DNA of 64,000 nucleotides from Mitsuaria sp. WAJ17 (GTDB lineage Bacteria; Pseudomonadota; Gammaproteobacteria; Burkholderiales; Burkholderiaceae_C). The position numbers were made by a program, and so were the translations under genes. Positions 29,068-39,375 of this stretch are shown in pieces; position 1 is the first letter of the stretch; each line of letters opens with the position of its first letter. The notes under the pieces are model-generated. The model had not been told where the DNA came from and did not search any database. It saw only the letters and a program-made list of their open reading frames with translations. Location: assembly GCF_014174515.1 (NCBI RefSeq), contig NZ_JACJUG010000021.1, forward strand, positions 1 through 64,000, read 5' to 3'.

Positions 29068-30036
29068 ATGGCAGCACCGCTGGGCGGGCATCTCTGCGAC
29101 GTCGCCGGGCTGCGCCTGGGCCACTGGACGGATGGCCGGCGGCCCACCGGCTGCAGCGTGATCCTGTGCCCGCAAGGCGTGACCGCCGGCGTGGACGTGC
29201 GCGGAGCCGCCCCGGGCAGCCGCGAGACCGACCTGCTGCGCCCCGAGAACACCGTGCAGCAGGTCCATGCCCTGCTGCTCAGCGGCGGCAGCGCCTTCGG
29301 CCTGGATGCCGCCAGCGGCGTGATGCGCTGGCTGCGCGAACGCGGCCATGGCCTGGCCGTGGGCCCGGCCCGTGTGCCCATCGTGCCCGCGGCGGTGATC
29401 TTCGACCTCTGGCTGGGCGATCCGGCCCTGAGCCCTGATGCCGATGCCGGTTATGCCGCCTGCGAAGCCGCCAGCCTCACGGCAGCGCGCGGCAGCGTGG
29501 GCGCCGGAGCCGGCGCGACCGTGGGCAAGCTGCTGGGCCCGCAATGGGCCATGAAGGGCGGCTTGGGGCAGGCCTCGCTGCGCGTGGGCATGACCACGCT
29601 CAGCGCCCTGGCCGTGGTGAACGCCGTGGGCGATGTCGTCGATCCCGCCAGCGGGCGGATCCTCGCAGGCGCCCGTGGCGAGGACGGCCGCCCCCGCGGC
29701 ACCGTGCAGGCCCTGCTCCAGGGTGCCGAGCCCATCCGCCCCGTGCCCGGCGCGGCCACGACGCTGGCCGTGGTCGCCACCGATGCCTTGCTGGACAAAT
29801 CCCAGGCCACCAAGCTGGCGCAGATCGCCCACGACGGCCTGGCGCGCAGCATCAATCCCGTGCACCAGCCCAGTGACGGCGACATCGTCTTCAGCCTGGC
29901 CACCGGTGCCTCGGGCCCGGCGGATCTGGGACTCCTGGGCGTGATGGCCGCCGAGGCGCTGGCCGCCGCGGTGGTGGACGCCGTGCAATCCGCCCGCGGC
30001 CTGCCTGGTCTGCCCGCGGCCGGCGAGCTTGGATAA
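29068..30036 (+). CDS. P1 family (DmpA-like) aminopeptidase
   Basis: A 322-residue Ntn-fold peptidase of family S58. LRLGHWTDGRRPTGCSVILC opens the domain, with LLSGGSAFGLDAASGVMRWL and GAGAGATVGK following. The autocleavage region is GAATTLAVVATDALLDK, where Thr231 or Thr232 takes the place of the nucleophilic Ser of DmpA; Thr is common in this bacterial branch. Members release N-terminal D- or L-amino acids or beta-amino acids from peptides. There is no signal peptide. The stop codon overlaps a GATAAT sequence just before the next gene. Confidence 0.88.
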   Translation: MAAPLGGHLCDVAGLRLGHWTDGRRPTGCSVILCPQGVTAGVDVRGAAPGSRETDLLRPENTVQQVHALLLSGGSAFGLDAASGVMRWLRERGHGLAVGPARVPIVPAAVIFDLWLGDPALSPDADAGYAACEAASLTAARGSVGAGAGATVGKLLGPQWAMKGGLGQASLRVGMTTLSALAVVNAVGDVVDPASGRILAGARGEDGRPRGTVQALLQGAEPIRPVPGAATTLAVVATDALLDKSQATKLAQIAHDGLARSINPVHQPSDGDIVFSLATGASGPADLGLLGVMAAEALAAAVVDAVQSARGLPGLPAAGELG

Positions 30037-30043
30037 TGCCGCG

Positions 30044-30775
30044 ATGCGCTTGTCCCAGATTCTTTTTTCCCAAGGCTTCGGCAGCCGCCGCCTCTGCGCC
30101 GGTCTGATCCATCACGGCGAGGTCAAGATCCACGGCGAAGTCGTGGACGACCCCGATGCCGATTTCACCCCCCAGGGCCTCCAGTTCGAGGTCAATGGCA
30201 AGACCTGGCCCTATCATGAAAAGGCCCTGGTGATGCTGCACAAGCCGGCCGGTTACGAGTGCTCGCAGAAGCCCCGTCACCACCCCAGCGTGATGAGCCT
30301 GCTGCCCGCACCCTTGCGCGAGCGCGGCGTCCAGCCCGTCGGCAGGCTGGACGAGGACACCACCGGGCTGCTGCTGCTGACCGACGACGGCACGCTGATC
30401 CACAAGCTCACCAGCCCCAAGCACCATGTGCCCAAGGTCTACGAGGCGCACTGCAAGCATCCAGTCGATGCCGAGCAACTCGCGCGGCTGATGGCCGGCG
30501 TGGAGCTGCACGAGCACGAACTGAAGGTGCACCGCGAGCCCGAGCTGGTGAAGGCCCTCGCCGCCGAGGCCCTGGGCACGCATGGCGTGCGCCTGACGCT
30601 GGCCGAGGGCAAATACCACCAAGTCAAACGCATGATGGCTGCAGTGAGTAACCGCGTCGAGCGCCTGCACCGGCCGCAGTTCGGCGCCCTTGTGCTGCCT
30701 GCTGATCTTGCGGAGGGACAGTGGTGCTGGGTTGCGGGCCCAGAGGCCATCCTGGGAGCGCCCGGCGTTGCGTGA
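30044..30775 (+). CDS. rsuA: Pseudouridine synthase, RsuA family
   Basis: The 243-residue protein has an N-terminal S4 RNA-binding segment (MRLSQILFSQGFGSRRLCAG) and the RsuA/RluB/E/F catalytic core with the active-site Asp in GRLDEDTTGLLLLTDDG. The YHQVKRMMAAVSNRVERLHR motif is typical of the family. It most likely makes pseudouridine 516 of 16S rRNA, although the sister enzymes RluE/RluF cannot be fully excluded. The start at 30044 has no Shine-Dalgarno; GATAAT ends six bases before it, so the message may be leaderless. Confidence 0.88.
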   Translation: MRLSQILFSQGFGSRRLCAGLIHHGEVKIHGEVVDDPDADFTPQGLQFEVNGKTWPYHEKALVMLHKPAGYECSQKPRHHPSVMSLLPAPLRERGVQPVGRLDEDTTGLLLLTDDGTLIHKLTSPKHHVPKVYEAHCKHPVDAEQLARLMAGVELHEHELKVHREPELVKALAAEALGTHGVRLTLAEGKYHQVKRMMAAVSNRVERLHRPQFGALVLPADLAEGQWCWVAGPEAILGAPGVA

Positions 30776-31005
30776 GATCCTTCACTGATACCGGTCCGGC
30801 CTTCGCCCACCCCCCCGCGGATAGAGGGTTCGTCCTACACGCCGCCGGCCCTGTTGGGGCTACAAATCGCTGCCCGCAATGATGCGTGTGCCGCGCTGAC
30901 TTCGGAGGAGGTCGGCTGCAGGCACGGCGCGCGCTGCGCTCGGACCACGAACACCGACAAGAGCACCCCGGGGCACCGGCCGGGGCCACACGAGGGATAC
31001 CGTCC

Positions 31006-32823
31006 TTGGATCAGGACATTGCAGCGCAAATCGAGCGCGAACGTCTCAGCTCGCTGTACGAGCTGAGCCTGCGGCCCATCCTCATCGGGGCCGCCTTCAG
31101 CTTCTGCCCAGTCCTGCTGCTGTGGGGCCACCTGCCTGCATCCCTGCTGCTGGGCTGGCTGGGGGCACGCCTGTGCGTGGCGCTGCTGCGCTCGCTGGAC
31201 GTACGCAGCTACCGCCAGACCCAGCAGAACCTGGGCAGCCTACGCGCCTGGCGCCAGCGCTACTTCACCCTGCTGGCCTTGGATGCCCTGAGCTGGAGCG
31301 CCATGGGCTGGTGCTTCCACACGCCCGAGGTGCCAGGTCTTGACGGCCTGGTGCTGGCCTCCATGATCGGCCTGGCCGCAGTGTCCTTGTTCTCCATGGG
31401 CGCCGAGTTCCGCGCCAACGCCCTCTTCTCAGGCATCGTCTTCACTCCTGCGCTGGCCTACAACGCCCTGCTCGATACACGCGAGGGCTGGCTTTCAGCC
31501 GTGGGGCTGCTGATCTTCCTCTCGGTGGCCTGGACGGAGTCCATGCGTGTGCAGGCCCGCCGCCTGGAGCTGCTGCGCCTGCGCTTCGAGCATGCCAAGC
31601 TGGCCGAGGAGCGTCAGCAAGCCCTTCATTCCGCCCAGCAGTCCAGCACCAGCAAGAGCCGCTTCGTGGCGGTGATGAGCCACGAGATCCGCACACCGCT
31701 CAATGGCATCCTGGGCATGACGCAGCTGCTGGAGCGTTCCAGGCTGGATGAACGCCAGCGCGAGCAACTGGGCGTGGTGCACAGCTCCGGCCGCCACCTG
31801 CTCAACCTGGTCAACGACATCCTGGACCTGGCCCGCATTGAATCCGGCAAGCTGGTCATCGAGCCCGCGCCCATGGATCTGGCCGATGCGGTCGATGAGG
31901 TCTGCCGCCTGCTCGCCACCCCCGCCCGCGAGAAGGGCCTGCAGCTCAACGTCCGCCTGGCCGAGGGCCTGCCCAGCCACGTGCTGGCCGACGCCTCACG
32001 CATCAAGCAGGTGCTGCACAACCTGGTCGGCAACGCCATCAAGTTCACTGAGCAGGGTTCGGTGGACGTGGGCGTGGCCGTGGTGCAGGACATGCGCACC
32101 GGCCCGCTGCTGCGCTTTGCCGTGCGCGACACAGGCGACGGCATCGAGGCCGACCAGCTGGAGCGCATCTTCGCCCCCTTCGAGCAACTGGGTGGCAAGC
32201 TGCGCCAGCACCGCGACAGCACGGGCCTGGGCCTGACCATCTCCCGCGAGCTGGCCCATGCCATGGGCGGCGAGCTGCGCGCCAGCTCGCGGCGCGGCCT
32301 GGGCTCGATGTTCGAGCTGACCCTGCCCCTGCAGTCATGCGATACCCCCGCCCAGGCGCAGGTCGAGGTGCGCGACTCCCAGTTGCCCGCCCTGCAGGGC
32401 CGGGTGCTGCTGGTCGATGACAGCCCGGTGAACCTGCTGGTGGCCGCCTCCATGCTGGACCATTGCGGCGTGGACGTCGTGCAAGCCGAGAACGGCCGTC
32501 AGGCGCTGGAGCTGCTCCGCCAGGGGCCCTTCGAGCTGGTGCTGATGGATTGCCTGATGCCCGAACTCGACGGCTACGAGGCCACGGCCGCCTGGCGCGC
32601 GGAGGAAGGCCGCCTGGGCCGCACGCGCACGCCCATCGTCGCCCTGACGGCCAGCACCGCACCTCAGGACCTCGAGCGCTGCATTGCCGCCGGAATGGAC
32701 GGCTATTTGCAAAAGCCCTTCGACATGCAGCAGCTGCTGGAGCTGGTGGTGCGTCATGCCGGGCGGGCGGACCAGACCGACCCGGCGGCCGATGTGCGGA
32801 CCGAGGACAAAGTCCCGGCCTGA
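31006..32823 (+). CDS. Membrane hybrid sensor histidine kinase / response regulator
   Basis: A 605-residue kinase if it begins at the TTG at 31006 ([14 protein letters not shown]), which follows a GAGGGA site; a GTG at 30886 is possible but would add a low-complexity lead. About five or six membrane helices fill residues 25-165 with no large periplasmic loop, so it probably senses within the membrane. HisKA has His226 in [11 protein letters not shown]; the HATPase domain has DTGDGIE and STGLGLTIS; the receiver has the acidic pair in LLVDDSPVN and phosphoacceptor Asp515 in [13 protein letters not shown]. There is no Hpt domain, unlike the kinase at 17 kb. The receiving partner is unknown. Confidence 0.88.
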   Translation: MDQDIAAQIERERLSSLYELSLRPILIGAAFSFCPVLLLWGHLPASLLLGWLGARLCVALLRSLDVRSYRQTQQNLGSLRAWRQRYFTLLALDALSWSAMGWCFHTPEVPGLDGLVLASMIGLAAVSLFSMGAEFRANALFSGIVFTPALAYNALLDTREGWLSAVGLLIFLSVAWTESMRVQARRLELLRLRFEHAKLAEERQQALHSAQQSSTSKSRFVAVMSHEIRTPLNGILGMTQLLERSRLDERQREQLGVVHSSGRHLLNLVNDILDLARIESGKLVIEPAPMDLADAVDEVCRLLATPAREKGLQLNVRLAEGLPSHVLADASRIKQVLHNLVGNAIKFTEQGSVDVGVAVVQDMRTGPLLRFAVRDTGDGIEADQLERIFAPFEQLGGKLRQHRDSTGLGLTISRELAHAMGGELRASSRRGLGSMFELTLPLQSCDTPAQAQVEVRDSQLPALQGRVLLVDDSPVNLLVAASMLDHCGVDVVQAENGRQALELLRQGPFELVLMDCLMPELDGYEATAAWRAEEGRLGRTRTPIVALTASTAPQDLERCIAAGMDGYLQKPFDMQQLLELVVRHAGRADQTDPAADVRTEDKVPA

Positions 32824-32870
32824 GTGCCCTCCCCAGCGGAACCGGCGGCCGCGCACGGATAATGCCCGCC

Positions 32871-33893
32871 ATGCAGGTATTCCGCGGCTTCCATCACCCG
32901 GGCATCGCCCCGGCTTGTGCCCTCACCATCGGCAACTTCGACGGCGTCCATCGCGGCCACCAGGCCATGTTGGCCCTGCTGCGCTCGGAGGCCCAGCACC
33001 GCGGCCTGCCCTCCTGCGTGCTGAACTTCGAGCCCCATCCTCGCGACTTCTTCGCCCGCAGGCTGGGCAAACCGGAGCTGGCTCCCAGCCGCATCGCTAC
33101 TCTGCGCGACAAGCTCCAGGAGCTGGAACGCTGCGGCATCGACCAGGTCGTGGTGCTGCGCTTCGACGAGCGCCTGGCCTCCCTGCCCGCGCAGGACTTC
33201 ATCCAACAGGTGTTGGTGCAGGGCCTGGGCGCGCGCTATGTGCTGGTAGGTGACGACTTCCGCTTCGGAGCCAAGCGCCAGGGCGACTACGCCACCCTGG
33301 ACGCCGCCGGCCAACGCCTGGGCTTCGATGTCGCTCGCATGATGAGCTACGAGGTGCACGGCCTGCGCGTCAGCAGCTCGGCCGTGCGCGAGGCCCTGGC
33401 CGAAGGCCGCATGGAGGACGCCGAGCGCCTGCTGGGCCGGCCCTACGCCATCTCCGGCCATGTGATCCATGGCCAGAAGCTGGGCCGCCAGTTGGGTGAA
33501 TCCCGGACCGGCGCGGCCGATGGCTTCCGCACCCTGAACCTGCGCTTCTCGCACGCCAAGCCGGCCGCGATGGGCATCTACGCCGTGCGCACCCATGGCC
33601 TGACCAAGGAGCCGCTGGACGGCGTGGCCAGCCTGGGCGTGCGCCCCACGGTGGAGGACGCCGGCCGCGTGCTGCTGGAGGTCCACTGCTTGGACTGGCC
33701 CGCGACGCTGGGGCCCGACGGGGCCTACGGTAAACTCGTGCGCGTGGAACTGCTGCACAAACTGCGTGACGAAGCCCGATTCGACGGGCTGGACGCCCTG
33801 ACCCAGGCCATCGCCCGCGATGTCGAGCAGGCTCGCGCCTTCCTGGCCACCCACGCCTCGATGCGCCGCCAGACCACCCGCGATCGAATTTGA
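32871..33893 (+). CDS. ribF: Bifunctional riboflavin kinase / FAD synthetase
   Basis: The 340-residue protein makes FMN and FAD from riboflavin. The N-terminal nucleotidyltransferase domain shows TIGNFDGVHRGHQ and the GDDFRFGAKRQGD and SSSAVREAL segments; the C-terminal flavokinase domain has the MGIYAVR and SLGVRPTVED segments. The start ATG at 32871 has no Shine-Dalgarno but a GATAAT ends seven bases before it; an ATG three codons upstream overlaps that hexamer. It is the first gene of the ribF-ileS-lspA order common in proteobacteria. Confidence 0.93.
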   Translation: MQVFRGFHHPGIAPACALTIGNFDGVHRGHQAMLALLRSEAQHRGLPSCVLNFEPHPRDFFARRLGKPELAPSRIATLRDKLQELERCGIDQVVVLRFDERLASLPAQDFIQQVLVQGLGARYVLVGDDFRFGAKRQGDYATLDAAGQRLGFDVARMMSYEVHGLRVSSSAVREALAEGRMEDAERLLGRPYAISGHVIHGQKLGRQLGESRTGAADGFRTLNLRFSHAKPAAMGIYAVRTHGLTKEPLDGVASLGVRPTVEDAGRVLLEVHCLDWPATLGPDGAYGKLVRVELLHKLRDEARFDGLDALTQAIARDVEQARAFLATHASMRRQTTRDRI

Positions 33894-34003
33894 CGCGGGC
33901 CCGCACTCAGGGATCCCTGCCCTGACGCCCCACGCGCCGCGCCCCGGCGCTCCCACTGCCCGCCGACTGCTCCCCTGACCAGCGGCCCCGCCCGATTGCT
34001 GCC

Positions 34004-36850
34004 ATGACCGACACCGCCAAGCCTGACGCCGCCGCACCCGACTACCGTTCCACCCTGAACCTGCCCGACACTCCCTTCCCCATGCGCGGCGACCTGCCCA
34101 AGCGCGAGCCGGGCTGGGTGAAGAACTGGGAAGAGCAAGGCATCTACAAAAAGCTGCGTGACGCCCGCTGCGGCAAACCCAAGTTCGTGCTGCACGACGG
34201 CCCGCCCTATGCCAACGGCCAGATCCACATGGGTCACGCCGTCAACAAGATCCTCAAGGACATGATCGTCAAGGCCCGCCAGTTGGAAGGCTTCGACGCG
34301 ACCTACATCCCCGGCTGGGACTGCCACGGCCTGCCCATCGAGAACCAGATCGAGAAGACCTACGGCCGCGGCCTGCCGCGCGACGAGGTGCAGGCCAAGA
34401 GCCGCGCCTATGCCGCCGAGCAGATCGACCAGCAACGCGCCGACTTCAAGCGCCTGGGCGTTCTGGGCGACTGGGACCATCCCTACCGCACCATGGAATT
34501 CCTGAACGAGGCCGGCGAGATCCGCGTGCTCAAGCGCCTGTTCGAGCGCGGCTTCGTCTACCGCGGCCTCAAGCCCGTCTATTGGTGCTTCGACTGCGGC
34601 TCCTCGCTGGCCGAGTTCGAGATCGAGTACGCCGACAAGCAGTCCCCCGCCGTGGACGTGGCCTTCCTGTGCGCCGAGCCGGCTCGGCTGGCAGCCGCCT
34701 TCGGCCTGCCCGCGCTGGACCGCGACGCCTTCACGGTGATCTGGACCACCACGCCCTGGACCATCCCCGCCAACCAGGCCCTCAACCTCAACCCCGGACT
34801 GCCCTACGCCCTCGTCAAGACCGAGCGCGGCTTCTTCGTCGTGGCCGAGGCCCTGGTCGAGAAGTGCCTGGCCCGCTGGCAGTTGGAGGGCGAGACCGTC
34901 GCCGTCACGCAAGGCCGCCAGTTGGAGCTGCTGAAGTTCAAGCATCCCCTGGCCCATGTGGACCCGGGCTTTGACCGCGAGAGCCCGGTCTACCTGGCCG
35001 ACTACGCCACCGCCGAGGACGGCACCGGCGTCGTTCACTCGGCCCCGGCCTACGGCCTGGATGACTTCCAGAGCTGCATCGCCCATGGCCTGGCCTTCAA
35101 GGACATCCTGAACCCGGTGCAGGGCAACGGCGTCTATGCCGCCGAGCTGCCCCTGTTCGCCGGCCAGCACATCTGGAAGGCCAACGCCGTGATCGCCACG
35201 GCCCTGCAGAATGCCGGCCGCCTGATGGCGCACAGCAAGCTGACGCACAGCTACCCGCACTGCTGGCGCCACAAGTCGCCGGTGATCTACCGTGCGGCCG
35301 CGCAGTGGTTCGTGCGCATGGACGAGGGCGACGGCGTGTTCACCGTGGACAAGGCCGAGAAAACCCTGCGTCAGACCGCGCTGGAGGCCATCGAGCAGAC
35401 CAGCTTCTACCCCGAGAACGGCAAGACCCGCCTGCACGACATGATCGCCGGCCGGCCCGACTGGTGCATCTCGCGCCAGCGCAGCTGGGGTGTTCCCCTG
35501 CCCATCTTCCTGCACAAGGACAGCGGCCAGCCGCACCCGCAGACCCTGCAGTTCATCGAGCGCGCCGCCCAACTGGTCGAGGCCGGCGGCATCGAGGCCT
35601 GGGCCAAGCTGGACCCCGCAGAATGGCTGGGAGCCGAGGCTGAGCACTACAGCAAGGGCAGCGACATCCTGGACGTGTGGTTCGACTCCGGCTCCACCTT
35701 CCAGCACGTGCTCAAGGGCAGCCATGCCGGTGCCGCGCACGAGAGCGGCCCCGAGGCCGACCTCTACCTGGAAGGCCATGACCAGCATCGCGGCTGGTTC
35801 CACTCCTCGCTGCTCATCAGCTGCGCCCTCAACGGCCGCGCCCCGTACAAGGGCCTGCTGACCCACGGCTTCACCGTGGACAGCAAGGGCCACAAGATGA
35901 GCAAGTCCAAGGGCAACGGCGTCGATCCGCAGGACACCAGCAAGAAGCTGGGCGCCGAGATCATCCGCCTGTGGGTGGCCGCCTCTGACTACTCCGGCGA
36001 CATCGCCGGCGACGACAAGATCCTCGCCCGCGTGGTCGATGGCTACCGCCGCATCCGCAACACCCTGCGCTTCCTGCTGGCCAATGTGTCGGACTTCGAC
36101 GCCGCGACCGAGGCCCTGCCGCAGGACCAGTTGCTGGAGATCGACCGCTACGCCCTGGCCCGTGCCGCCGAATTCCAGGCCGAGATCCTGGCGCACTACC
36201 AGCGCTACGAATTCCATCCGGTCGTGGCCAAGCTGCAGGTCTACTGCTCCGAGGACCTGGGCGCCTTCTACCTGGACGTGCTCAAGGACCGCCTCTACAC
36301 CACGGCCCCCAAGAGCGTGGCCCGCCGCTCCGCCCAGACCGCGCTGTGGCACATCACGAACGCCATGCTGCGCTGGATGGCACCCTTCCTGAGCTTCACG
36401 GCCGAGGAAGCCTGGCAGGTCTTCAACGGCGGCGAAACCATCTTCACCGAGACCTACTGGACCTTCGAGACCCCGGACGCCGGCCTGCTGGCCAAGTGGA
36501 ACCGCATCCGCGAGATCCGCGAGCTGACCAACAAAGCCATCGAGGACGTGCGCGGCCAGGGCCTGGTGGGCGCCTCGCTGCAGGCCGAAGTCGTGATCGG
36601 CGCCGCCGAGCAAGACCTGACCCTGCTGCAGTCTCTGGGCGATGACCTGAAATTCGTGCTGATCACCTCGGCGGCCCGCATCGAGGCCGCGCCCGAGCTG
36701 AGCGTCACCGTGACGCCGACCGCCCATGCCAAGTGCGAGCGCTGCTGGCACTACCGCGAGGACGTGGGCAGCATCGCCGAGCACCCTGGCCTGTGCGGCC
36801 GCTGCCACAGCAATCTGCATGGCAGCGGTGAGCTGCGCCACATCGCCTGA
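34004..36850 (+). CDS. ileS: Isoleucyl-tRNA synthetase
   Basis: A full-length 948-residue class I synthetase. The HIGH signature appears as HMGH in [19 protein letters not shown], the editing domain has the [15 protein letters not shown] motif, and KMSKS is present in [15 protein letters not shown]. The C-terminus carries the zinc-binding [12 protein letters not shown] and [10 protein letters not shown] pairs typical of the bacterial type. Upstream, 110 bp separate it from ribF. A rho-independent terminator follows 40 bp after the stop. Confidence 0.97.
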   Translation: MTDTAKPDAAAPDYRSTLNLPDTPFPMRGDLPKREPGWVKNWEEQGIYKKLRDARCGKPKFVLHDGPPYANGQIHMGHAVNKILKDMIVKARQLEGFDATYIPGWDCHGLPIENQIEKTYGRGLPRDEVQAKSRAYAAEQIDQQRADFKRLGVLGDWDHPYRTMEFLNEAGEIRVLKRLFERGFVYRGLKPVYWCFDCGSSLAEFEIEYADKQSPAVDVAFLCAEPARLAAAFGLPALDRDAFTVIWTTTPWTIPANQALNLNPGLPYALVKTERGFFVVAEALVEKCLARWQLEGETVAVTQGRQLELLKFKHPLAHVDPGFDRESPVYLADYATAEDGTGVVHSAPAYGLDDFQSCIAHGLAFKDILNPVQGNGVYAAELPLFAGQHIWKANAVIATALQNAGRLMAHSKLTHSYPHCWRHKSPVIYRAAAQWFVRMDEGDGVFTVDKAEKTLRQTALEAIEQTSFYPENGKTRLHDMIAGRPDWCISRQRSWGVPLPIFLHKDSGQPHPQTLQFIERAAQLVEAGGIEAWAKLDPAEWLGAEAEHYSKGSDILDVWFDSGSTFQHVLKGSHAGAAHESGPEADLYLEGHDQHRGWFHSSLLISCALNGRAPYKGLLTHGFTVDSKGHKMSKSKGNGVDPQDTSKKLGAEIIRLWVAASDYSGDIAGDDKILARVVDGYRRIRNTLRFLLANVSDFDAATEALPQDQLLEIDRYALARAAEFQAEILAHYQRYEFHPVVAKLQVYCSEDLGAFYLDVLKDRLYTTAPKSVARRSAQTALWHITNAMLRWMAPFLSFTAEEAWQVFNGGETIFTETYWTFETPDAGLLAKWNRIREIRELTNKAIEDVRGQGLVGASLQAEVVIGAAEQDLTLLQSLGDDLKFVLITSAARIEAAPELSVTVTPTAHAKCERCWHYREDVGSIAEHPGLCGRCHSNLHGSGELRHIA

Positions 36851-36885
36851 CCAAGAAGCGACCCCGCCGGGCGCCGCTCGCAAGC

Positions 36886-36914
36886 AAACGCCCCGGTCGA
36901 TCCGGGGCGCTTTT
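36886..36914 (+). terminator. Rho-independent terminator after ileS
   Basis: An 8-bp perfect stem CGCCCCGG (36889-36896) / CCGGGGCG (36902-36909) with a TCGAT loop, preceded by AAA and followed by CTTTT. Confidence 0.88.
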
Positions 36915-37024
36915 CGTTGGGCGGCTGGCGCACGCTGCTCGCGGGGTCGGGGCCGATGGGTCGTCGAGCCCTGCTCAGAATCAGCGGACTCTTGGCCGGG
37001 GATCCAGCAAGAAAGGCCGCCCTC

Positions 37025-38041
37025 GTGAGCAAGGAAATGCACCAGCTGCTGCTGGTCCCTCTGTGGGTCTTCCTCCTGCCCGTAGCGGGCTTCTGGCTGG
37101 CCTTGGGCAAGCCGGAGCCCCTGGAACCAGGCGCCGAGCAGGCCCTGGACGAAGCCGTGCAGCTGCTGCGCGACGAAGCTCTGCTCACGCCGGCCCGGGA
37201 CTGGGAAGCCCTGCGCCGGGCCGCTCACCAGCGGCTGGCGCGCGCACCCAGCATGAGTCAGCTTGACGAGGAGCTGGCGAGTCTGGTGCAGGCCCTGGGC
37301 GATCCTCACACCAGCTACCAGCCGCCGGAGCAGGCGCGGCGGCTCATGTCCGCCAAGGGTGCCGCTGCCAACGCGGGACCGCGTCCGGAACCGGTGCCGA
37401 TACGTGTCGCGCAGGAGGGTCGCTGGCCGGTGCTGATCCTCGACGCTTTCGGGGCCTTGGACACCGAGCGCAGCCGGGCGGCCGCACTGGCCATCCGCGC
37501 GGCCACGGTGGCAGCCATGGCACGCTCACCCTGCGGCCTGATGCTGGACCTGCGCAAGAACCAGGGCGGCAATATGTATCCGATGCTCATGGGCGTGGCG
37601 CCCTTGCTGGAACCTTCGCCGCAACAGGCGCTGCTGGGCTTCCGGTCCCGGCGGGGGCCCGACCAGCCCGTGACGCTGGAGGATGTCAGCGCCCTACTGG
37701 GCCAACGCTGGCCCCATGAGCAGGGCCTGGACTACCGCCCCTACACGGGCCGCGTCGCGGTGCTGATCGGCCCGATGACGGCGAGCTCGGGCGAGATGGT
37801 GGCCGTCGCCGCCCAGGGCCGGAGCCGCTGGCGCAGCTTCGGCAAGGCCACGGCTGGCTACACGACGGGCAATATCGTCGCGCCCCTGTCCAATGGCGGC
37901 CTGCTGGCCCTGACCACCAGCCGGGTGCTCACGCGCAGCGGAGTGCCCATCCAGGGGTCGCTGCAGCCCGATGTACCCGGCGAAGAACAGGCCCCCGTGG
38001 CCGCCAGCCGATGGTTGGCGCAGGGCTGCGACAAAGACTGA
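37025..38041 (+). CDS. S41 family (tail-specific protease-like) peptidase without PDZ domain
   Basis: I start at the GTG at 37025 (MSKEMHQLLLVPLWVF), giving 338 residues; the ATG at 37037 is an alternative. A single N-terminal hydrophobic helix acts as signal or anchor. The peptidase core shows DPHTSY, GLMLDLRKNQGGNMYPML, the catalytic Ser in MTASSGEM (Ser254 or Ser255) and a Lys in SFGKATAGYTTGN. There is no PDZ domain between the N-terminal helical part and the core, so this is a minimal form. The substrate is unknown. It lies between the ileS terminator and a minus-strand gene, inside what is usually an uninterrupted ileS-lspA pair. Confidence 0.82.
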   Translation: MSKEMHQLLLVPLWVFLLPVAGFWLALGKPEPLEPGAEQALDEAVQLLRDEALLTPARDWEALRRAAHQRLARAPSMSQLDEELASLVQALGDPHTSYQPPEQARRLMSAKGAAANAGPRPEPVPIRVAQEGRWPVLILDAFGALDTERSRAAALAIRAATVAAMARSPCGLMLDLRKNQGGNMYPMLMGVAPLLEPSPQQALLGFRSRRGPDQPVTLEDVSALLGQRWPHEQGLDYRPYTGRVAVLIGPMTASSGEMVAVAAQGRSRWRSFGKATAGYTTGNIVAPLSNGGLLALTTSRVLTRSGVPIQGSLQPDVPGEEQAPVAASRWLAQGCDKD

Positions 38042-38096
38042 GGCCTCGCCATCGCGAGGCCCGTCCTTGTCGGCACGCCGCGCTCAGCAGGTCCCC

Positions 38097-38603
38097 TCAG
38101 GGAAACACGGGCACATTGGGCTCGTGCCCCTGGAAACTGGCTTCGGGGTGAGCGGCGTCCAGCAAGGCCTCGATCTCCGCCACGCGGCCGCGCGGCACGT
38201 CCACCATCAGCAGGTATTGACCGGCTGCCAGTCCCTGCTCGAAACGGCGCAGTCGCCGGCTGGGCGTGGAACTGCCGATCATGCTGCAGAACCAGGTTCC
38301 CAGCACCGCGCCCAGGGCGGCCAAGGCCACCACCAGGCCGGCCGGCACGGCAGCCTCCAGGCTGTAGGCCGCCACCACGCCCGCGGCCGCGCCCAGGCCA
38401 GCGCCCACCAGCAGGCCGGTCTCGGCCGACTCGACCAGGTCCGAGGTCTGCAGCAGACTGGCAGCCTGCAATCCACCCATCTCGGCGCCTTCCCGGGCCA
38501 TGAAGTGGATCTGCGGCGCCGCGATGCGGGCCAGCAACAGGTCGTTCATGCAGCGGCGGGCGCAGTCCAGGTCGGGCAGCATCCAGTAGATCCTCTTGCG
38601 CAT
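38097..38603 (-). CDS. Membrane-associated protein with glycine-rich hydrophobic core (unknown function)
   Basis: The 168-residue protein starts MRKRIYWMLPDLDCARRCMND and carries a 40-residue hydrophobic, Ala/Gly-rich stretch (about 62-106) that could form two helices or a glycine zipper. The C-terminal part, LMVDVPRGRVAEIEALLDAAH, looks like a small ferredoxin-like alpha/beta element. The layout resembles DUF1269-type proteins of Burkholderiales, but I cannot assign it firmly. It is divergent from lspA with a 169-bp gap and convergent with the S41 peptidase gene. Confidence 0.65.
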   Translation of the reverse strand: MRKRIYWMLPDLDCARRCMNDLLLARIAAPQIHFMAREGAEMGGLQAASLLQTSDLVESAETGLLVGAGLGAAAGVVAAYSLEAAVPAGLVVALAALGAVLGTWFCSMIGSSTPSRRLRRFEQGLAAGQYLLMVDVPRGRVAEIEALLDAAHPEASFQGHEPNVPVFP

Positions 38604-38772
38604 GTGGCGCTCCTTGTCGGGACGCCCCGGCCCGGCGGGCTGGCGGACTGCCCCCTGATCACCAATCTAGTCCGGGCCCCGGGGCCTGACAAACCTCAAG
38701 CCGGCAGCCCGCGTGCCCGGTGCGGGTGACCTGCCGGACCGGCTACAGTAGCGCCCTGCTCCCGAACCGCAC

Positions 38773-39270
38773 ATGCCCATGGCCACCTCCTCCGCTTCCC
38801 CGCGCCTGATCCAATGGCTGGCGATCGCCCTGCTGGTGATCCTGGCCGACCAGTTCACCAAGGTGCTGATCCTGGGCAGCTTCCAGCTCGGCGACAGCCG
38901 CCCCGTCACCTCCTTCTTCAACATCGTGCGCTGGCACAACACCGGCGCGGCCTTCAGCTTCCTGGCCTGGGCGGGTGGCTGGCAGCGCTGGTTCTTCGTG
39001 GGCCTGGGCGCCGTGGCCACGGGCTTCATCCTGTGGCTGCTGCGCAGGCACGGGCACCAGACGCTGTTCGCCACGGCACTGTCGCTGATCCTGGGCGGGG
39101 CCGTCGGCAACGTCATCGACCGCCTGCTGCACGGCTATGTGGTGGACTTCATCTCCATCCACTACCAGAACCAGTGGACCTTCCCGGCCTTCAACGTGGC
39201 TGACAGCGCCATCTCCGTGGGCGCCGCGCTGCTGATCCTGGACGAGTTGCGCCGGGTGCGGCGCGGCTGA
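38773..39270 (+). CDS. lspA: Lipoprotein signal peptidase (signal peptidase II)
   Basis: The 165-residue inner-membrane aspartyl protease removes signal peptides of prolipoproteins, such as PrsT in this window. Four membrane helices are seen, and the catalytic aspartates are Asp116 in [15 protein letters not shown] and Asp144 in [12 protein letters not shown]. Length is normal. A TACAGT hexamer about 20 bases upstream could be the -10. It has its own promoter region because a minus-strand gene separates it from ileS. Confidence 0.95.
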   Translation: MPMATSSASPRLIQWLAIALLVILADQFTKVLILGSFQLGDSRPVTSFFNIVRWHNTGAAFSFLAWAGGWQRWFFVGLGAVATGFILWLLRRHGHQTLFATALSLILGGAVGNVIDRLLHGYVVDFISIHYQNQWTFPAFNVADSAISVGAALLILDELRRVRRG

Positions 39271-39287
39271 GCAGCGCGTACGCAGGC

Positions 39288-39301
39288 TTGATGCAGATCA
39301 G
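39288..39301. promoter_or_regulatory. FNR/Anr-type box upstream of the DUF2189 gene
   Basis: TTGAT-GCAG-ATCAG matches the FNR consensus TTGAT-N4-ATCAA at 9 of 10 positions. It is centred 81 bp before the ATG of the DUF2189 gene, which suits an activated promoter with a short leader. No good -10 is visible because the region is GC-rich. Confidence 0.55.
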
Positions 39302-39375
39302 GCGACGCTCCTAGGGAAAGGCCCGCTGACGCGCCCCGCGCCTCCCTCTAGCCTTGGCGGCAGAAGGAGACAGCC

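Noticed and set aside
33725-37309. 1194-residue minus-strand open frame
   Set aside because: It is the complement of ileS, which has every diagnostic synthetase motif; the long frame reflects codon bias.
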